The notes: generated from the sequence alone by a model not told the origin. DNA of 64,000 nt from Azoarcus sp. CIB (GCF_001190925.1 NZ_CP011072.1:2170001-2234000), one strand, 5' to 3'; counted from the stretch's first letter, positions 24,767 through 33,760 are shown. A program made the numbers and translations.

Positions 24767-25924
24767 ATGACCGCCCAGCTATCCGCCCTCCCCACATTTT
24801 CCACCCGCACCCGCGACCTGCACGCATCGCCGATCCGCGAAATCCTCGCCGTCGTCGATCGGCCGGGCATGATCTCGTTCGCTGGCGGCCTGCCCTCCGG
24901 CGACAGTTTTCCGCGGCTGTCCCTCGACACCATGCCGCAGAATGCGCTGCAGTACGGTCCCAGCGAGGGGGAGCGCCCGCTGCGCGAATGGATCGCCGCT
25001 GACTTGCGCACGCGGGGCCTGGAGTGCACGGCCGATCAGGTCCTGATCGTCTCCGGGTCGCAGCAGGGCATCGACCTCGTCGCGAAACTGTTCATCGATC
25101 CGCAGACCCCGGTTGCAGTGGAGTCCCCGACCTACCTCGCGGCCCTGCAGGTGTTCCGCTTCTTCGGCGCACGTCTGCTCGCCTACGACGCCGAGGCACC
25201 CGATACGGCATCCTTCGTGCAAGAGAAGCCCGCGTTCGCCTACGTCATCCCCACCTTCCAGAATCCGAGCGGACGCTGCCTCGACGCCGCGCAACGCGCC
25301 GCGCTGGCCGCCAGCCTCGACGAAGCGCGGATCCCCGTGTTCGAGGATGACCCCTACCGCGACCTCGCCTACGATCCCTGCGAACGCACGCCGCTGTGCG
25401 CCGGGCTGCGGCACACGCCATGGATCTACCAGGGCTCCTTTTCCAAGAGCCTCGCTCCCGGACTGAGGCTGGGCTACCTCGTCGCCTCGCCCGAACTGCT
25501 CCCATTCCTGACGCGCCTCAAGCAGGCTGCCGATCTGCACAGCAACCGTGTCAGCCAGTGGGTGGTGCTGCAGCAGCTCAACGATCCCGCGCGCCAAGCG
25601 CGCATCGACGCCCTCGTCGCGAGCTATCGCGTCCGCCGCGATGCGTTCGAACAGGCCCTCCGCCGACATTTCGGCGACATCGCCACGTGGCGCACGCCCC
25701 CCGGCGGCCTCTTCTTCTGGCTGACCCTGAAGCAGCAGATCGACACCCGCACGCTCCTGCCGAAGGCCATCGCAGCGAACGTCGCCTTCATGCCGGGCGA
25801 GCCCTTCCTGCCATACGAGGTCGAGGCCTGCGGCCAGCTGCGGCTCAATTTCAGCCATGCAACCGCGGAGCAGGCCGATGTCGGGCTGGAGCGGCTGGCG
25901 GCACTTGTGCGAAGCGCGTCCTGA
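24767..25924 (+). CDS. PLP-dependent aminotransferase (2-aminoadipate/branched aromatic type)
   Basis: 385-residue fold-type I class I/II aminotransferase. Seen: SFAGGLPSGDSFP near the N-terminus, the SGSQQGIDLVAKL loop, IPTFQNPSGRCL, the aspartate in EDDPYRDLAYD, the PLP-binding lysine in GSFSKSLAPGLRLGY at about 225-239, and the C-terminal arginine in QLRLNFSHA. The pattern is that of the LysN/KAT-II and MocR-effector-domain group. There is no fused DNA-binding domain; a separate MarR gene sits opposite. The donor is probably an aminoadipate-like or aromatic amino acid (inference). Confidence 0.87.
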   Translation: MTAQLSALPTFSTRTRDLHASPIREILAVVDRPGMISFAGGLPSGDSFPRLSLDTMPQNALQYGPSEGERPLREWIAADLRTRGLECTADQVLIVSGSQQGIDLVAKLFIDPQTPVAVESPTYLAALQVFRFFGARLLAYDAEAPDTASFVQEKPAFAYVIPTFQNPSGRCLDAAQRAALAASLDEARIPVFEDDPYRDLAYDPCERTPLCAGLRHTPWIYQGSFSKSLAPGLRLGYLVASPELLPFLTRLKQAADLHSNRVSQWVVLQQLNDPARQARIDALVASYRVRRDAFEQALRRHFGDIATWRTPPGGLFFWLTLKQQIDTRTLLPKAIAANVAFMPGEPFLPYEVEACGQLRLNFSHATAEQADVGLERLAALVRSAS

Positions 25925-26000
25925 AGCCCGTCGCGGCCGCTCCGGACCACCGGCCGCCGACGGTCCGTTCCACCCGCCCTGTGGCATGATGGAACGGACC

Positions 26001-26969
26001 ATGACCACACCCGCCACCATCTACTACCACGCCGACTGCCTCGACGGCTTCGGCGCGGCCTACGCCGCCTGGCGCCGCCTGGGCGATGCCGCACGCTACC
26101 TGCCGGTGCACTACGGAAACGCCTGGCAGGTCGAAGACGTCGCCGGGCGCGACGTCTTCATCCTCGATTTCTCGTTTCCCCGCGCAGAACTCGAGCGCAT
26201 GGCCGCGCGGGCCCGCTCGGTCTGCCTGATCGATCACCATGCCAGCGCCCACGCGGCGTGGGCGGAGCTGCTGCACGCCGACGAAGGGAGCAGCGGCGCA
26301 CGCCATCACGATCCCGCCCGCAAGCTGACGGTGATCTTCGATCTCGAACGCTCCGGCGCCCGGCTCGCATGGGCACATTTCCACCCCGATACGGCCGTCC
26401 CAGCAGCGCTCGCACACATCGAAGACCAGGACATGTGGCGCTTCCGGCTCCCCGGCACGCGCCCCTTCTGCCGCGCACTGCGCATGCGCGACTTCGCCTT
26501 CCCGACCTGGGATCCGATCGTGCGCGCAAGCGAGGATGCGACGTCCCCCGCCCACCGTGCCCTGCTCGACGAAGGCGAAGCCGTCGACCGCTTCCTCGCC
26601 ATCGAGGTCGATCGGCTCGCGGCAAGTGCGCTGGTGATGCCCGTGGGCTTGCAGTCCACCATCGCGCCGGGCGCCGCGGTCTCCCCGCACGACGAGCGGG
26701 TCGGCGGCCTGGCAATCAACGCCAGCGCCGTATTCGCGTCCGAACTAGGCGGACGGCTCGCCGAACGCTCGCGCACCTTCGGCCTCGTCTGGCAGCTCGC
26801 CGGCGACGGCTTCGTGAAGGCATCGCTACGCGGCTGCAACGTCGTGAACGTCGCGCGCATCGCCGAACATTACGGCGGCGGCGGTCACCCCAACGCCGCC
26901 GGCTTTCGCATGCCCTTGCGCGATTTCCTCGATCAGGTGCTCTCGACAATACCGGACAAGCCACTCTGA
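26001..26969 (+). CDS. DHH-family phosphoesterase
   Basis: 322-residue protein with the DHH phosphoesterase fold. Seen: the N-terminal YYHADCLDGFGAAYAAW metal-site aspartate, DVFILDFSFP, the DHH motif in CLIDHHASA, an aspartate in IEDQDMWRF, and the C-terminal DHHA1-like GGGGHPNAAGFRM. Relatives act on oligoribonucleotides or cyclic dinucleotide products; the substrate here is unknown. Of three nearby ATGs the one at 26001 is used; GGAACGG lies just upstream. It follows the aminotransferase gene by 76 bp. Confidence 0.85.
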   Translation: MTTPATIYYHADCLDGFGAAYAAWRRLGDAARYLPVHYGNAWQVEDVAGRDVFILDFSFPRAELERMAARARSVCLIDHHASAHAAWAELLHADEGSSGARHHDPARKLTVIFDLERSGARLAWAHFHPDTAVPAALAHIEDQDMWRFRLPGTRPFCRALRMRDFAFPTWDPIVRASEDATSPAHRALLDEGEAVDRFLAIEVDRLAASALVMPVGLQSTIAPGAAVSPHDERVGGLAINASAVFASELGGRLAERSRTFGLVWQLAGDGFVKASLRGCNVVNVARIAEHYGGGGHPNAAGFRMPLRDFLDQVLSTIPDKPL

Positions 26970-26993
26970 ACACCTACGCCCGCCAAATTTGCC

Positions 26994-26999
26994 TATAAT
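26994..26999 (+). promoter_or_regulatory. -10 element of the Xre/RES operon
   Basis: A perfect TATAAT 31 bp before the preferred antitoxin start at 27030. No good -35 is seen, which fits a promoter needing or subject to regulator binding. It argues against the in-frame ATG at 27009, which would be almost leaderless. Confidence 0.6.
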
Positions 27000-27029
27000 T
27001 GAAGCCAGATGGCACCAATGGAGTTCCCC

Positions 27030-27491
27030 ATGAGTCCCCCTGTCGCGGCCCTTCCGCCCACCCCCTCGCTTTCGATCGAATCCGTGCTCGGCGGCCAGGG
27101 CGTGCTGCATGCAAGGCCGCGGACGGCGCTCGACTGGGTATCCGTCATCCGCCGCGGCATTTCCTCGGCCGCCGTCGATTCGGCGACGAAGACGCTGCAC
27201 GTCACGCAGGCCGAACTTGCCGAAGCCTTGGGCATTCCGGAGCGGACCTTGGCGCGGCGCAAGAAGGAAGGCACCCTCAACAGCGAGGAATCCGCCAAGC
27301 TGGTACGCCTCGCGCGAGTCGCCGAGCGCGCCCAGGAGGTCTTCGAGGATCCGGACCTTGCCATGCACTGGCTGAAGTCGCCCAACACGGCCCTCGGCAC
27401 TGCGGTGCCGCTGTCGCTCATGGACACGGATATCGGTGCCGAGAGCGTGCTGGACACCCTCGGCCGTATCGAGCACGGCGTATTCGCCTGA
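27030..27491 (+). CDS. Xre/MbcA/ParS-type antitoxin
   Basis: 153-residue antitoxin of the DUF2384 (MbcA/ParS/Xre) family. Seen: a helix-turn-helix region around VTQAELAEALGIPERTLARRKKEG, then the helical toxin-binding domain with LVRLARVAERAQEVFEDPDLAMHWL and the typical ALGTAVPLSLMDTDIGAESVLDTLGRIEHGVF. The C-terminus is expected to plug the active site of the RES toxin, and the N-terminal half to autorepress the operon. The ATG at 27030 has GGAG at good spacing. The stop overlaps the toxin ATG by one base (TGATG). Confidence 0.93.
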   Translation: MSPPVAALPPTPSLSIESVLGGQGVLHARPRTALDWVSVIRRGISSAAVDSATKTLHVTQAELAEALGIPERTLARRKKEGTLNSEESAKLVRLARVAERAQEVFEDPDLAMHWLKSPNTALGTAVPLSLMDTDIGAESVLDTLGRIEHGVFA

Positions 27492-27955
27492 TGCTCACGG
27501 TGTGGCGTCTGGTGACAGCGCGCTTTGCGGATTCGGCATTCTCGGGCGAAGGCGCGCGCTTGTACGGCGGACGCTGGAATCGCAAAGGCGTCCCGATGGT
27601 GTATACCGCTGCGACACAGTCCTTGGCCATGCTCGAAATGCTCGTGCAGGACGAACCCTTGCGCGCCCGCTACGTGGTCATTCCGGCAAGATTCCCGAGC
27701 GGCCTGCGCATCGACCGTATCGCCGTGGACGAGTTACCCGGCGACTGGCGCAGGCTCGCGGCGCGCGAACACCTGCAGGGTCTCGGCAGCGACTGGGCGA
27801 AGGGCAATTCCGCCGCCGTGCTCGCCGTTCCCAGTGCGGTGATCCCGTCGGAAACGAACTACCTCCTCAACCCCTTGCACCCGTCCTTTGCGAAAATCGC
27901 CATCGGCGACGCGCAGGAATTCGTCACGGACCTACGTCTCATTCGAAGTCCATAA
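27491..27955 (+). CDS. RES-domain toxin (predicted NAD-degrading)
   Basis: 154-residue RES toxin. Seen: the first active-site region GARLYGGRWNRKG with arginine, the VYTAATQSLAMLEMLV segment with tyrosine and glutamate, and the C-terminal VPSAVIPSETNYLLNP with serine and asparagine. RES toxins such as MbcT and ParT cleave or phosphorolyse NAD or modify proteins with ADP-ribose. All the named motif residues appear present, so the toxin is probably active. It is translationally coupled to the antitoxin gene. Confidence 0.93.
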   Translation: MLTVWRLVTARFADSAFSGEGARLYGGRWNRKGVPMVYTAATQSLAMLEMLVQDEPLRARYVVIPARFPSGLRIDRIAVDELPGDWRRLAAREHLQGLGSDWAKGNSAAVLAVPSAVIPSETNYLLNPLHPSFAKIAIGDAQEFVTDLRLIRSP

Positions 27956-28051
27956 TTCCGAATCGTCCGCGACGGTCGATCCAGCTCCCACCCGAAGACG
28001 ATTGCCGATCGCGGACGCTCGACAAACTACCCCGCCCCCGCACTACCTGCA

Positions 28052-28924
28052 ATGTCCACCACACCCGAAGAAGACAAGACCGGCGATGCACTGAAGGCCC
28101 AGCGTTTCCAGATGCTGGAAGACATCGCCAGCGAGATGTCGCGCAAACTGGTCTTCCCGACCTGTTTCGACGTCACCATCCGCCTGCGCGAGCTGCTCGA
28201 CGACCCGGATGCTCCGATCGAGAAGATCAGCACCGCCGTAAGTCTCGACCCCATGATCAGCAGCCGCCTGCTGAGCGTTGCCAACTCCGTGCTCAACCGC
28301 CGCGACGGCGCGCCGTGCAAGGATCTGCAATCCGCGATCATGCGCATCGGCACGAAGTCGGTACGTTCCCTCGCGCTCGGCATCGCGATGAAGCAACTTC
28401 TGCTGGCGAAGGACCTCACCGACTTTGACGGCATATCCCGACGGCTGTGGACGCATTCCGTGACCACCGCTGCCGCCTGTTCCGTTCTCGCGCGCAAGTT
28501 CGGTCGCGTAACCGCCGAGCAGGCGCTGTTCGCCGGCTTGGTGCATGACCTGGGCGCCAGCTACATGCTCTATCGCGCCTCGCAGTACGACGAATTGCGT
28601 CAACGGCCGGATACCGTCAAGCACCTTGTCTACCAGTGGCACGAGAGCATTGGCGAGTCGCTCCTCTTCGCCCTCGGCATCCCCGAAGAAATCGCCATCG
28701 CCACGCGCGACCACGATCACCCCCGCCCCATGCCCGAATATCCGCGCAACCTCACCGACATCGTCTACATCGGCAACGTCATGGCCGGCGGACATTTCGA
28801 GTGGATGAAAAAGGATTTCGACGCCGCCGCGCAGGCCCGCGCCGAGCTCGGCGAACCCTATCTACCCCTCATCGAAGACATGAAGGCGGCGACAGCGGAA
28901 CTTCACGCCGCGCTCGACAGCTGA
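28052..28924 (+). CDS. HDOD-domain signalling protein
   Basis: 290-residue protein with an HDOD domain from about residue 30 to 230. Seen: LVFPTCFDVTIRLRELLDD, SLDPMISSRLLSVANS (the hallmark DP..S..LL..ANS), AIMRIGTKSVRSLALG, and a degenerate HD region with FAGLVHDLGASYML and HESIGESLL. The HD pair is partly retained (His-Asp in VHDLG). HDOD proteins are regulatory modules of chemotaxis, c-di-GMP and stress circuits. The gene is not closely linked to a kinase or GGDEF gene here, so its input is unknown. Confidence 0.87.
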   Translation: MSTTPEEDKTGDALKAQRFQMLEDIASEMSRKLVFPTCFDVTIRLRELLDDPDAPIEKISTAVSLDPMISSRLLSVANSVLNRRDGAPCKDLQSAIMRIGTKSVRSLALGIAMKQLLLAKDLTDFDGISRRLWTHSVTTAAACSVLARKFGRVTAEQALFAGLVHDLGASYMLYRASQYDELRQRPDTVKHLVYQWHESIGESLLFALGIPEEIAIATRDHDHPRPMPEYPRNLTDIVYIGNVMAGGHFEWMKKDFDAAAQARAELGEPYLPLIEDMKAATAELHAALDS

Positions 28925-29093
28925 CGTACCCCGCAACCGGGTGCAAACGGAAACTACGGAGAGGATTCCCGCACGGATTGCCTGTAAAATTCCACTCCGA
29001 CGGAAGGCAGCCGGGGCGCTGCGCGTCGCCCCTGCGACGCCATGAACGATTCGCCTGTCCGGCTAACCATCCTGTACGGACACGGAGGCGCAC

Positions 29094-31064
29094 ATGGCGC
29101 TGGCATCACTCTCGACGCAGCAGATCATCGACCAGCTCGATTCGGGCTTCCACTGGGTCGGCAGCACCATCACCTACGCCTTCCCGGTCATCGCCGCCGA
29201 CCTGTTCTGGACCGACGAAGGCAGCTCCTTCCGGCCGCTGGACGCAACCCAGCAGGCGTACGCCGAAGTGGCGCTCGCCTCGTGGGACGAACTGATCGCC
29301 CCGTCGTTCGCGGAAGTATCGGGCTCCGCGTCCGACGTCGAATTCGGACTCACCCTCAACGCCGACTACGCCCACGCCTACTTCCCGTCCTACGGAAGCG
29401 TCTGGTTCAGGTCCGGCGACGCCTCCCTGGCCGACCCCGAGGTCGGCAGCTATGGCTACCTGACCTATGTCCATGAGGTCGGCCACGCCCTGGGTCTGGA
29501 CCACATGGGCGACTACAACGGCTACGCGCCCGAGCCGACGAGCTACCAGGACAGCACGGTCCTGTCCGTCATGTCCTACTTCGGTCCGTCCTACGGCTCA
29601 TGGTCGGCCGGAACCGGCCAGGTCGCATGGGCCGACTGGGTCGGCTCCGACGGCCGGCTCTATCAGCCCCAAACCCCCATGCTCGACGACGTACTGGCGA
29701 TCCAGAGCATATATGGCGCCGACCGTACGACCCGTCCCGGCGACACCACCTACGGCTTCGGCTCAAATGTCAGCGGCGCGATGGCGGAGATCCTCGATTT
29801 CGCGCGCAACGCCCATCCTGTCCTCATCCTCTACGACGCAGGCGGAAACGACACCCTCAACCTCAGCGGCTGGTCGTCGGGCAGCACAGTCGATATCGCG
29901 CCGGGAGCCTACAGCTCCTGCAACGACATGACCAACAACATCGCCGTCGCATACTCGACGGACATCGAGAACGTCGTCTGCGGCGACGGCTCCGATTCGA
30001 TCAGCGGCAACACCCTCGCGAACCGTCTCGACGGCGGCGGCGGCAACGACACCATCTACGGCCAAAGCGGCGACGACGAGCTCCTCGGCGGTGGCGGCAA
30101 CGACCACCTCGACGGCGGCACGGGTATCGACTGGGCCACCTTGGGCGCGGACCTCGGCAGCTACGCGATCATCTACGACGCCGCCACCGGAATCTTCACG
30201 TTCCAAAACCAGTCGACCGGGGTCGACACCATCACCGGCACCGAATACTTCCGCTTCGCCAATGACGTCACCCGAAGCGCCAACGAACTCATCGGCGGTC
30301 AGCGTGCTGCGCCCGTTGCCGGGATCACGGTCTCGGGCACCGGCCGCGCCAACGTCCTCACCGGTACCGACGCCGACGACCAGCTGTTCGGCCTCGGCGG
30401 CGCGGATTCGCTCGACGGCGGCTTCGGCCACGACCTGCTCGACGGCGGCCGGAGTGCCGACCGCCTCGCCGGCGGCAACGGCGACGACACCTATGTCGTC
30501 GACAACCGCAATGACATCGTGATCGAATCGAACGGCCTGCTCGGCGGCATCGACACGGTGCGCAGCACCGTCTCCTTTGCCCTCGGCGCCGACCTCGAAC
30601 ACCTCACCCTCACCGGCCGCGCGCGCGCGAACGGCGCCGGCAACGACGGCAACAACGTCATCGTCGGCAACGCCGGACTCAACACCCTCGACGGCCGCAG
30701 CGGCGACGACACCCTGATCGGCGCGGGGGGGCGCGACATCCTCAGCGGCGGCGCCGGCCACGACGTCTTCCGCTTCGACGCCATCTCCGATACCAGTGCG
30801 ACTGCCCGTAAAGCCGACATGATCTCGGACTTCGCGATCGGCGAAGACCTCCTCGACCTGTCCCTCATCGACGCGAACCTCCTTACCGCGGAAAACGACG
30901 CCTTCGACGCCACCTTCGTCGCCGCCGGGTCGGCCTTCTATGCACCAGGCCAGCTCCAGTTCGCCGGCGGCATCCTGTACGGCAACGTCGACGCCGACGC
31001 GAAGCCCGAGTTCGCAATCAACGTCGGACAGCTCGCCCTCTCCCACGGCGACCTGGTGCTCTAG
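29094..31064 (+). CDS. serralysin-like M10 metalloprotease with RTX repeats
   Basis: 656-residue extracellular zinc protease. Seen: the zinc site HEVGHALGLDH at residues 127-137 (HExxHxxGxxH), the Met-turn SVMSY with Met160, a short M10 C-terminal link, RTX nonapeptides at about 300-350 and 415-470 and again near 525-560, and a C-terminal RTX secretion domain (DVFRFDAISDTS, ISDFAIGEDLLDLS). There is no signal peptide, as expected for type I secretion. GGAGG precedes the ATG. No exporter or protease-inhibitor gene adjoins it. Compared with serralysin, the N-terminal region before the catalytic domain is short, so there may be no propeptide. Confidence 0.9.
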   Translation: MALASLSTQQIIDQLDSGFHWVGSTITYAFPVIAADLFWTDEGSSFRPLDATQQAYAEVALASWDELIAPSFAEVSGSASDVEFGLTLNADYAHAYFPSYGSVWFRSGDASLADPEVGSYGYLTYVHEVGHALGLDHMGDYNGYAPEPTSYQDSTVLSVMSYFGPSYGSWSAGTGQVAWADWVGSDGRLYQPQTPMLDDVLAIQSIYGADRTTRPGDTTYGFGSNVSGAMAEILDFARNAHPVLILYDAGGNDTLNLSGWSSGSTVDIAPGAYSSCNDMTNNIAVAYSTDIENVVCGDGSDSISGNTLANRLDGGGGNDTIYGQSGDDELLGGGGNDHLDGGTGIDWATLGADLGSYAIIYDAATGIFTFQNQSTGVDTITGTEYFRFANDVTRSANELIGGQRAAPVAGITVSGTGRANVLTGTDADDQLFGLGGADSLDGGFGHDLLDGGRSADRLAGGNGDDTYVVDNRNDIVIESNGLLGGIDTVRSTVSFALGADLEHLTLTGRARANGAGNDGNNVIVGNAGLNTLDGRSGDDTLIGAGGRDILSGGAGHDVFRFDAISDTSATARKADMISDFAIGEDLLDLSLIDANLLTAENDAFDATFVAAGSAFYAPGQLQFAGGILYGNVDADAKPEFAINVGQLALSHGDLVL

Positions 31065-31150
31065 GCGACCCATCGCGGCAATCCCCCCGGTCGGCTGCAC
31101 TGCAGCCGCCATCGCTTTACACACAATTACAACACGTGTGCGCTGAACGC

Positions 31151-31178
31151 TTGCCGCTGTACGCCGTCGCGTTACACT
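31151..31178 (+). promoter_or_regulatory. candidate promoter of the SIMPL-domain gene
   Basis: TTGCCG (31151-31156), a 16-base spacer and TACACT (31173-31178). A start near 31185 favours the ATG at 31207 over the one at 31189. Just upstream, 31092-31108 is a perfect 17-base palindrome (CGGCTGCA-C-TGCAGCCG) of unknown role. Confidence 0.45.
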
Positions 31179-31206
31179 GCGCGCCTTGATGCCTTCCGAA
31201 CGGAAT

Positions 31207-31923
31207 ATGCACATACCTACGGCCCTGCAACGCTGCCTGCTGATCTTGGCGCTTCCGCTGCTCGCCTCCACGGCGAGCCACGCAACCGAACCGAAAGCGG
31301 ACAGCGGGGCCACCACGGTCGAGCTGTCGGCCGACGCCCGCCGCGCGGCACCCAACGACCTCGCCATCGCAACCCTTTATTTCGAGGCGGACGACCGCAA
31401 TCCCGGCGCGCTCGCGCGCAAGGTCAACAGCGCCATTGCGGCGGCACTCGAACAGGCGCGCGCCCAGGCAACGGTGAAGGCGAAGTCTGCCGGCACGGCC
31501 ACCTTTCCGGTCTATGGCAAGGAAGGCCGGCGCATCGAAAGCTGGCGCATGCGCTCCGACATCCAGCTCGAAAGCCGGGACCTCCCCGCCCTCACCGAAC
31601 TCGTCGGCAAGCTCCAGGGAACGCTCGCACTTTCCGGCCTGACCCTGCAGCCCTCGCCCGAAACCCGCAAGAGCACCGCCGACCTCGCCGCCACCGACGC
31701 AATCCGCGCCTTTCAGGAGCGCGCCGGCGCCATCGCCGCCACGCTGAACAAGCCGTGGCGGATTCGCCATCTCTCCGTCGCCCACGGTGGCAGCCCCCGC
31801 CCCCCCTTCCCCGCGGCGCGCGCGGCGGCGGCATTCGCCGCAGAGGCCTCGCCCATGCCCGTCGAAGCCGGCGAGACCGAAATCATCGTCACCGTCAGCG
31901 GCACCATCGAACTGACGGACTAA
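31207..31923 (+). CDS. periplasmic SIMPL-domain protein (DUF541)
   Basis: 238-residue exported protein. Residues 1-26 are a signal peptide with a hydrophobic core and a Ser-His-Ala cleavage site. The rest is a SIMPL domain: TTVELSADARRAAPNDLAIATLYFEA at its start, the long helix with ARKVNSAIAAALEQARAQ, DIQLESRDLPALTELVGKLQ, and the closing strand TEIIVTVSGTIEL. SIMPL proteins are periplasmic or outer-membrane-associated and mostly uncharacterised. It is followed after 39 bp by the lysozyme inhibitor gene in the same direction. Confidence 0.82.
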   Translation: MHIPTALQRCLLILALPLLASTASHATEPKADSGATTVELSADARRAAPNDLAIATLYFEADDRNPGALARKVNSAIAAALEQARAQATVKAKSAGTATFPVYGKEGRRIESWRMRSDIQLESRDLPALTELVGKLQGTLALSGLTLQPSPETRKSTADLAATDAIRAFQERAGAIAATLNKPWRIRHLSVAHGGSPRPPFPAARAAAAFAAEASPMPVEAGETEIIVTVSGTIELTD

Positions 31924-31962
31924 CGCGGCACACACCCGCCGCACGCTTCTATAAGACACTAA

Positions 31963-32292
31963 ATGCGCCTCGATCGCCAACTGGCAGCCCTTTCCGCACT
32001 ACTCATTGGCGCGGGTTCCCTCGCCGGCACCGCCTGGACCCGCGACGGTTCGCGGGTCGTCAGCTACACCTGCCCCGGTGGAGAGCAATTCACCGTCGAG
32101 TACTTCGAAGGCCACGTGCGCCTGCGCACGGGCGCCGGCATCTTCGCCCTCACGGGCGAGAAGTCGGCCAGCGGCGAAAAGTATTCCGACGGTTATACGG
32201 TACTCTCGGCCAGCGGAGACCAGGCCGTACTCGAAAGACCGGGACTGCCCGAAAGTCAGGCCTGCAGCGCCATCCGCAAGGCCTCGCTCTGA
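31963..32292 (+). CDS. mliC: MliC-type C-type lysozyme inhibitor
   Basis: 109-residue exported protein with an N-terminal hydrophobic segment (about residues 6-22) and the MliC/YbfP-like core. Seen: VSYTCPGGEQFTVEYFEG, VRLRTG, and SGEKYSDGYTVLSASGDQAVLE, with Cys37 and a C-terminal Cys pairing as in the family (the SQAC segment). It protects peptidoglycan from host or phage C-type lysozyme. No lipobox is seen, so it is probably soluble in the periplasm rather than a lipoprotein. Confidence 0.78.
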   Translation: MRLDRQLAALSALLIGAGSLAGTAWTRDGSRVVSYTCPGGEQFTVEYFEGHVRLRTGAGIFALTGEKSASGEKYSDGYTVLSASGDQAVLERPGLPESQACSAIRKASL

Positions 32293-32382
32293 CCCCGGGG
32301 CGGAAACGTCCGCGCGTTCGGCCCCGCTGGACACCCGACGACTATTTCCCTATCGTTTGGGGATAATGTGCAGGGGAGCTCC

Positions 32383-32925
32383 ATGGTCGTCCGCAAGCTG
32401 CTTCATGCCCTGACGGCATCTGCGATCGCAGCCTTGGTCGCAGCCTGCGGCAGCGTCCCGGCCCCGCGGCCCGACGTCTCCTCCGCACCAACCGTCCCTT
32501 CCGGACGCGCAAGCGCCGACTATTTCGTCCTCGACGACCCCGAGCATTCGCGCGAGATGGTCATCTTCGCGCTGGGCCTGATCGACACCGGCTACCGCTT
32601 CGGCGGCCGCAATCCCGACGCGGGCCTCGACTGCAGCGGCATGGTTTCCTATGTCGTAGAGCAGATCTCCGGCCGCCGCCTGCCGCACAATGCCGCGCAG
32701 ATTGCCGACCGAACGCGGCCGGTCAGCCTCGCGGTGCTCCAGCCGGGCGACCTCGTATTCTTCAACACGATGAACCGACCTTACTCCCACATGGGCATCT
32801 ACATGGGCGAAGGCAAGTTCGTGCATGCGCCATCGAGCCGCGGTCGCGTGCGCGTCGAACGGCTCGACAGCCCCTATTTCCGATCCAGATTCGACGGCGC
32901 CAGGACGCTCCTGGCGGACAGTTGA
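32383..32925 (+). CDS. NlpC/P60 endopeptidase lipoprotein
   Basis: 180-residue lipoprotein with lipobox LVAACG at about residues 18-23 and an NlpC/P60 catalytic domain. Seen: the nucleophile in DCSGMVSYV, the first His in YSHMGIYMGEG, and the third residue in KFVHAPSS. Family members cut the gamma-D-Glu-diamino acid bond in peptidoglycan stem peptides. The ATG at 32383 follows AGGGGAG; a GTG at 32368 is in frame. Two more envelope genes (SIMPL, MliC) lie just upstream in the same direction. Confidence 0.88.
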   Translation: MVVRKLLHALTASAIAALVAACGSVPAPRPDVSSAPTVPSGRASADYFVLDDPEHSREMVIFALGLIDTGYRFGGRNPDAGLDCSGMVSYVVEQISGRRLPHNAAQIADRTRPVSLAVLQPGDLVFFNTMNRPYSHMGIYMGEGKFVHAPSSRGRVRVERLDSPYFRSRFDGARTLLADS

Positions 32926-33019
32926 ACAAGGCGGCCCGGGCGCCCACAACCCGGGGCGGCGCTGCACCCGCCGACGCTGACAGGAAGCATCTCATCAAAC
33001 CTTCGGCAGGAGCAGAACC

Positions 33020-33451
33020 ATGCATACACGTAAGATCAACGAGGTCATCGCCGGCCGCCCCATCCTCACGGGTCCCGCCCACCTCACTGTCAGCGACGCC
33101 GCGCGCCTCATGGCCGAAGCCAAGGTCGGATCGATCATGGTCACCGAAGGCGGCAATCTCATCGGCATCTTTACCGAACGCGACGCCCTCGTCAGAGTGC
33201 TGGCCGCAGGTCTGGATCCTCAGACGACGCCGATCGCCCGCGTGATAACCTCGCGCGTGATGACCGCAACGCCCGAGATGCCGCTCGGCCACGCATTGCA
33301 CCTGATGTTCGAAGGCGGGTTCCGCCACGTGCCCATCGTGGACAACGGTCGCCCCGTAGGAATGGTGTCGGCGCGTGATGCGCTCGGACCCGAGCTCGTG
33401 GAATTCGAGGGCGAGCTGCTGCAGCGGGAAGCGATCGCCGAAGTGCTCTGA
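33020..33451 (+). CDS. tandem CBS-domain protein
   Basis: 143 residues made of two CBS domains (residues 8-65 and 75-130). Seen: LTVSDAARLMAEAKVGSIMVTEGGNLIGIFTERD and VMTATPEMPLGHALHLMFEGGFRHVPIVDNGRPVGMVSARD. These bind adenine nucleotides or SAM and act as regulators. There is no attached catalytic domain. AGGAG precedes the ATG. It ends 30 bp from the convergent ftsB gene. Confidence 0.9.
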   Translation: MHTRKINEVIAGRPILTGPAHLTVSDAARLMAEAKVGSIMVTEGGNLIGIFTERDALVRVLAAGLDPQTTPIARVITSRVMTATPEMPLGHALHLMFEGGFRHVPIVDNGRPVGMVSARDALGPELVEFEGELLQREAIAEVL

Positions 33452-33481
33452 GCAGGCCGCACGCCCCGGAGGGAGCCGCCG

Positions 33482-33760
33482 TCAGGGCTTCTGCCGGGGG
33501 GTGTGAACGAAGACTTCGCCGGGCTTGGTCAGCCCGAGCTCGAAGCGTGCGCGTTCCTCGATCGCTTCGTTGCCGGACTTCAAATCGCGCACTTCGGCCT
33601 CCAGGCCCGCGTTGCGCTGTTCCAGTGCGCGGTTCTTCTCGCGCTGCTCCTGCAGCTGACGGTCCACGTCCCATACCCGCAGCCAGCCGCCCTTGCCCAG
33701 CCAGAGCGGGTACTGCAGGAGTGCCACCAGCAGGACGAGGATGACCAGAGGCCAGCGCAT
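33482..33760 (-). CDS. ftsB: cell division protein FtsB
   Basis: 92-residue bitopic membrane protein. Residues 4-20 are a transmembrane helix, 33-75 a coiled coil rich in Gln, Arg and Glu ([27 protein letters not shown]), and the C-terminal [16 protein letters not shown] is the FtsB/DivIC signature. FtsB joins FtsQ and FtsL at the septum. It is the last gene of the pyrG-kdsA-eno-ftsB order, although a terminator hairpin separates it from eno. Confidence 0.93.
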   Translation of the reverse strand: MRWPLVILVLLVALLQYPLWLGKGGWLRVWDVDRQLQEQREKNRALEQRNAGLEAEVRDLKSGNEAIEERARFELGLTKPGEVFVHTPRQKP

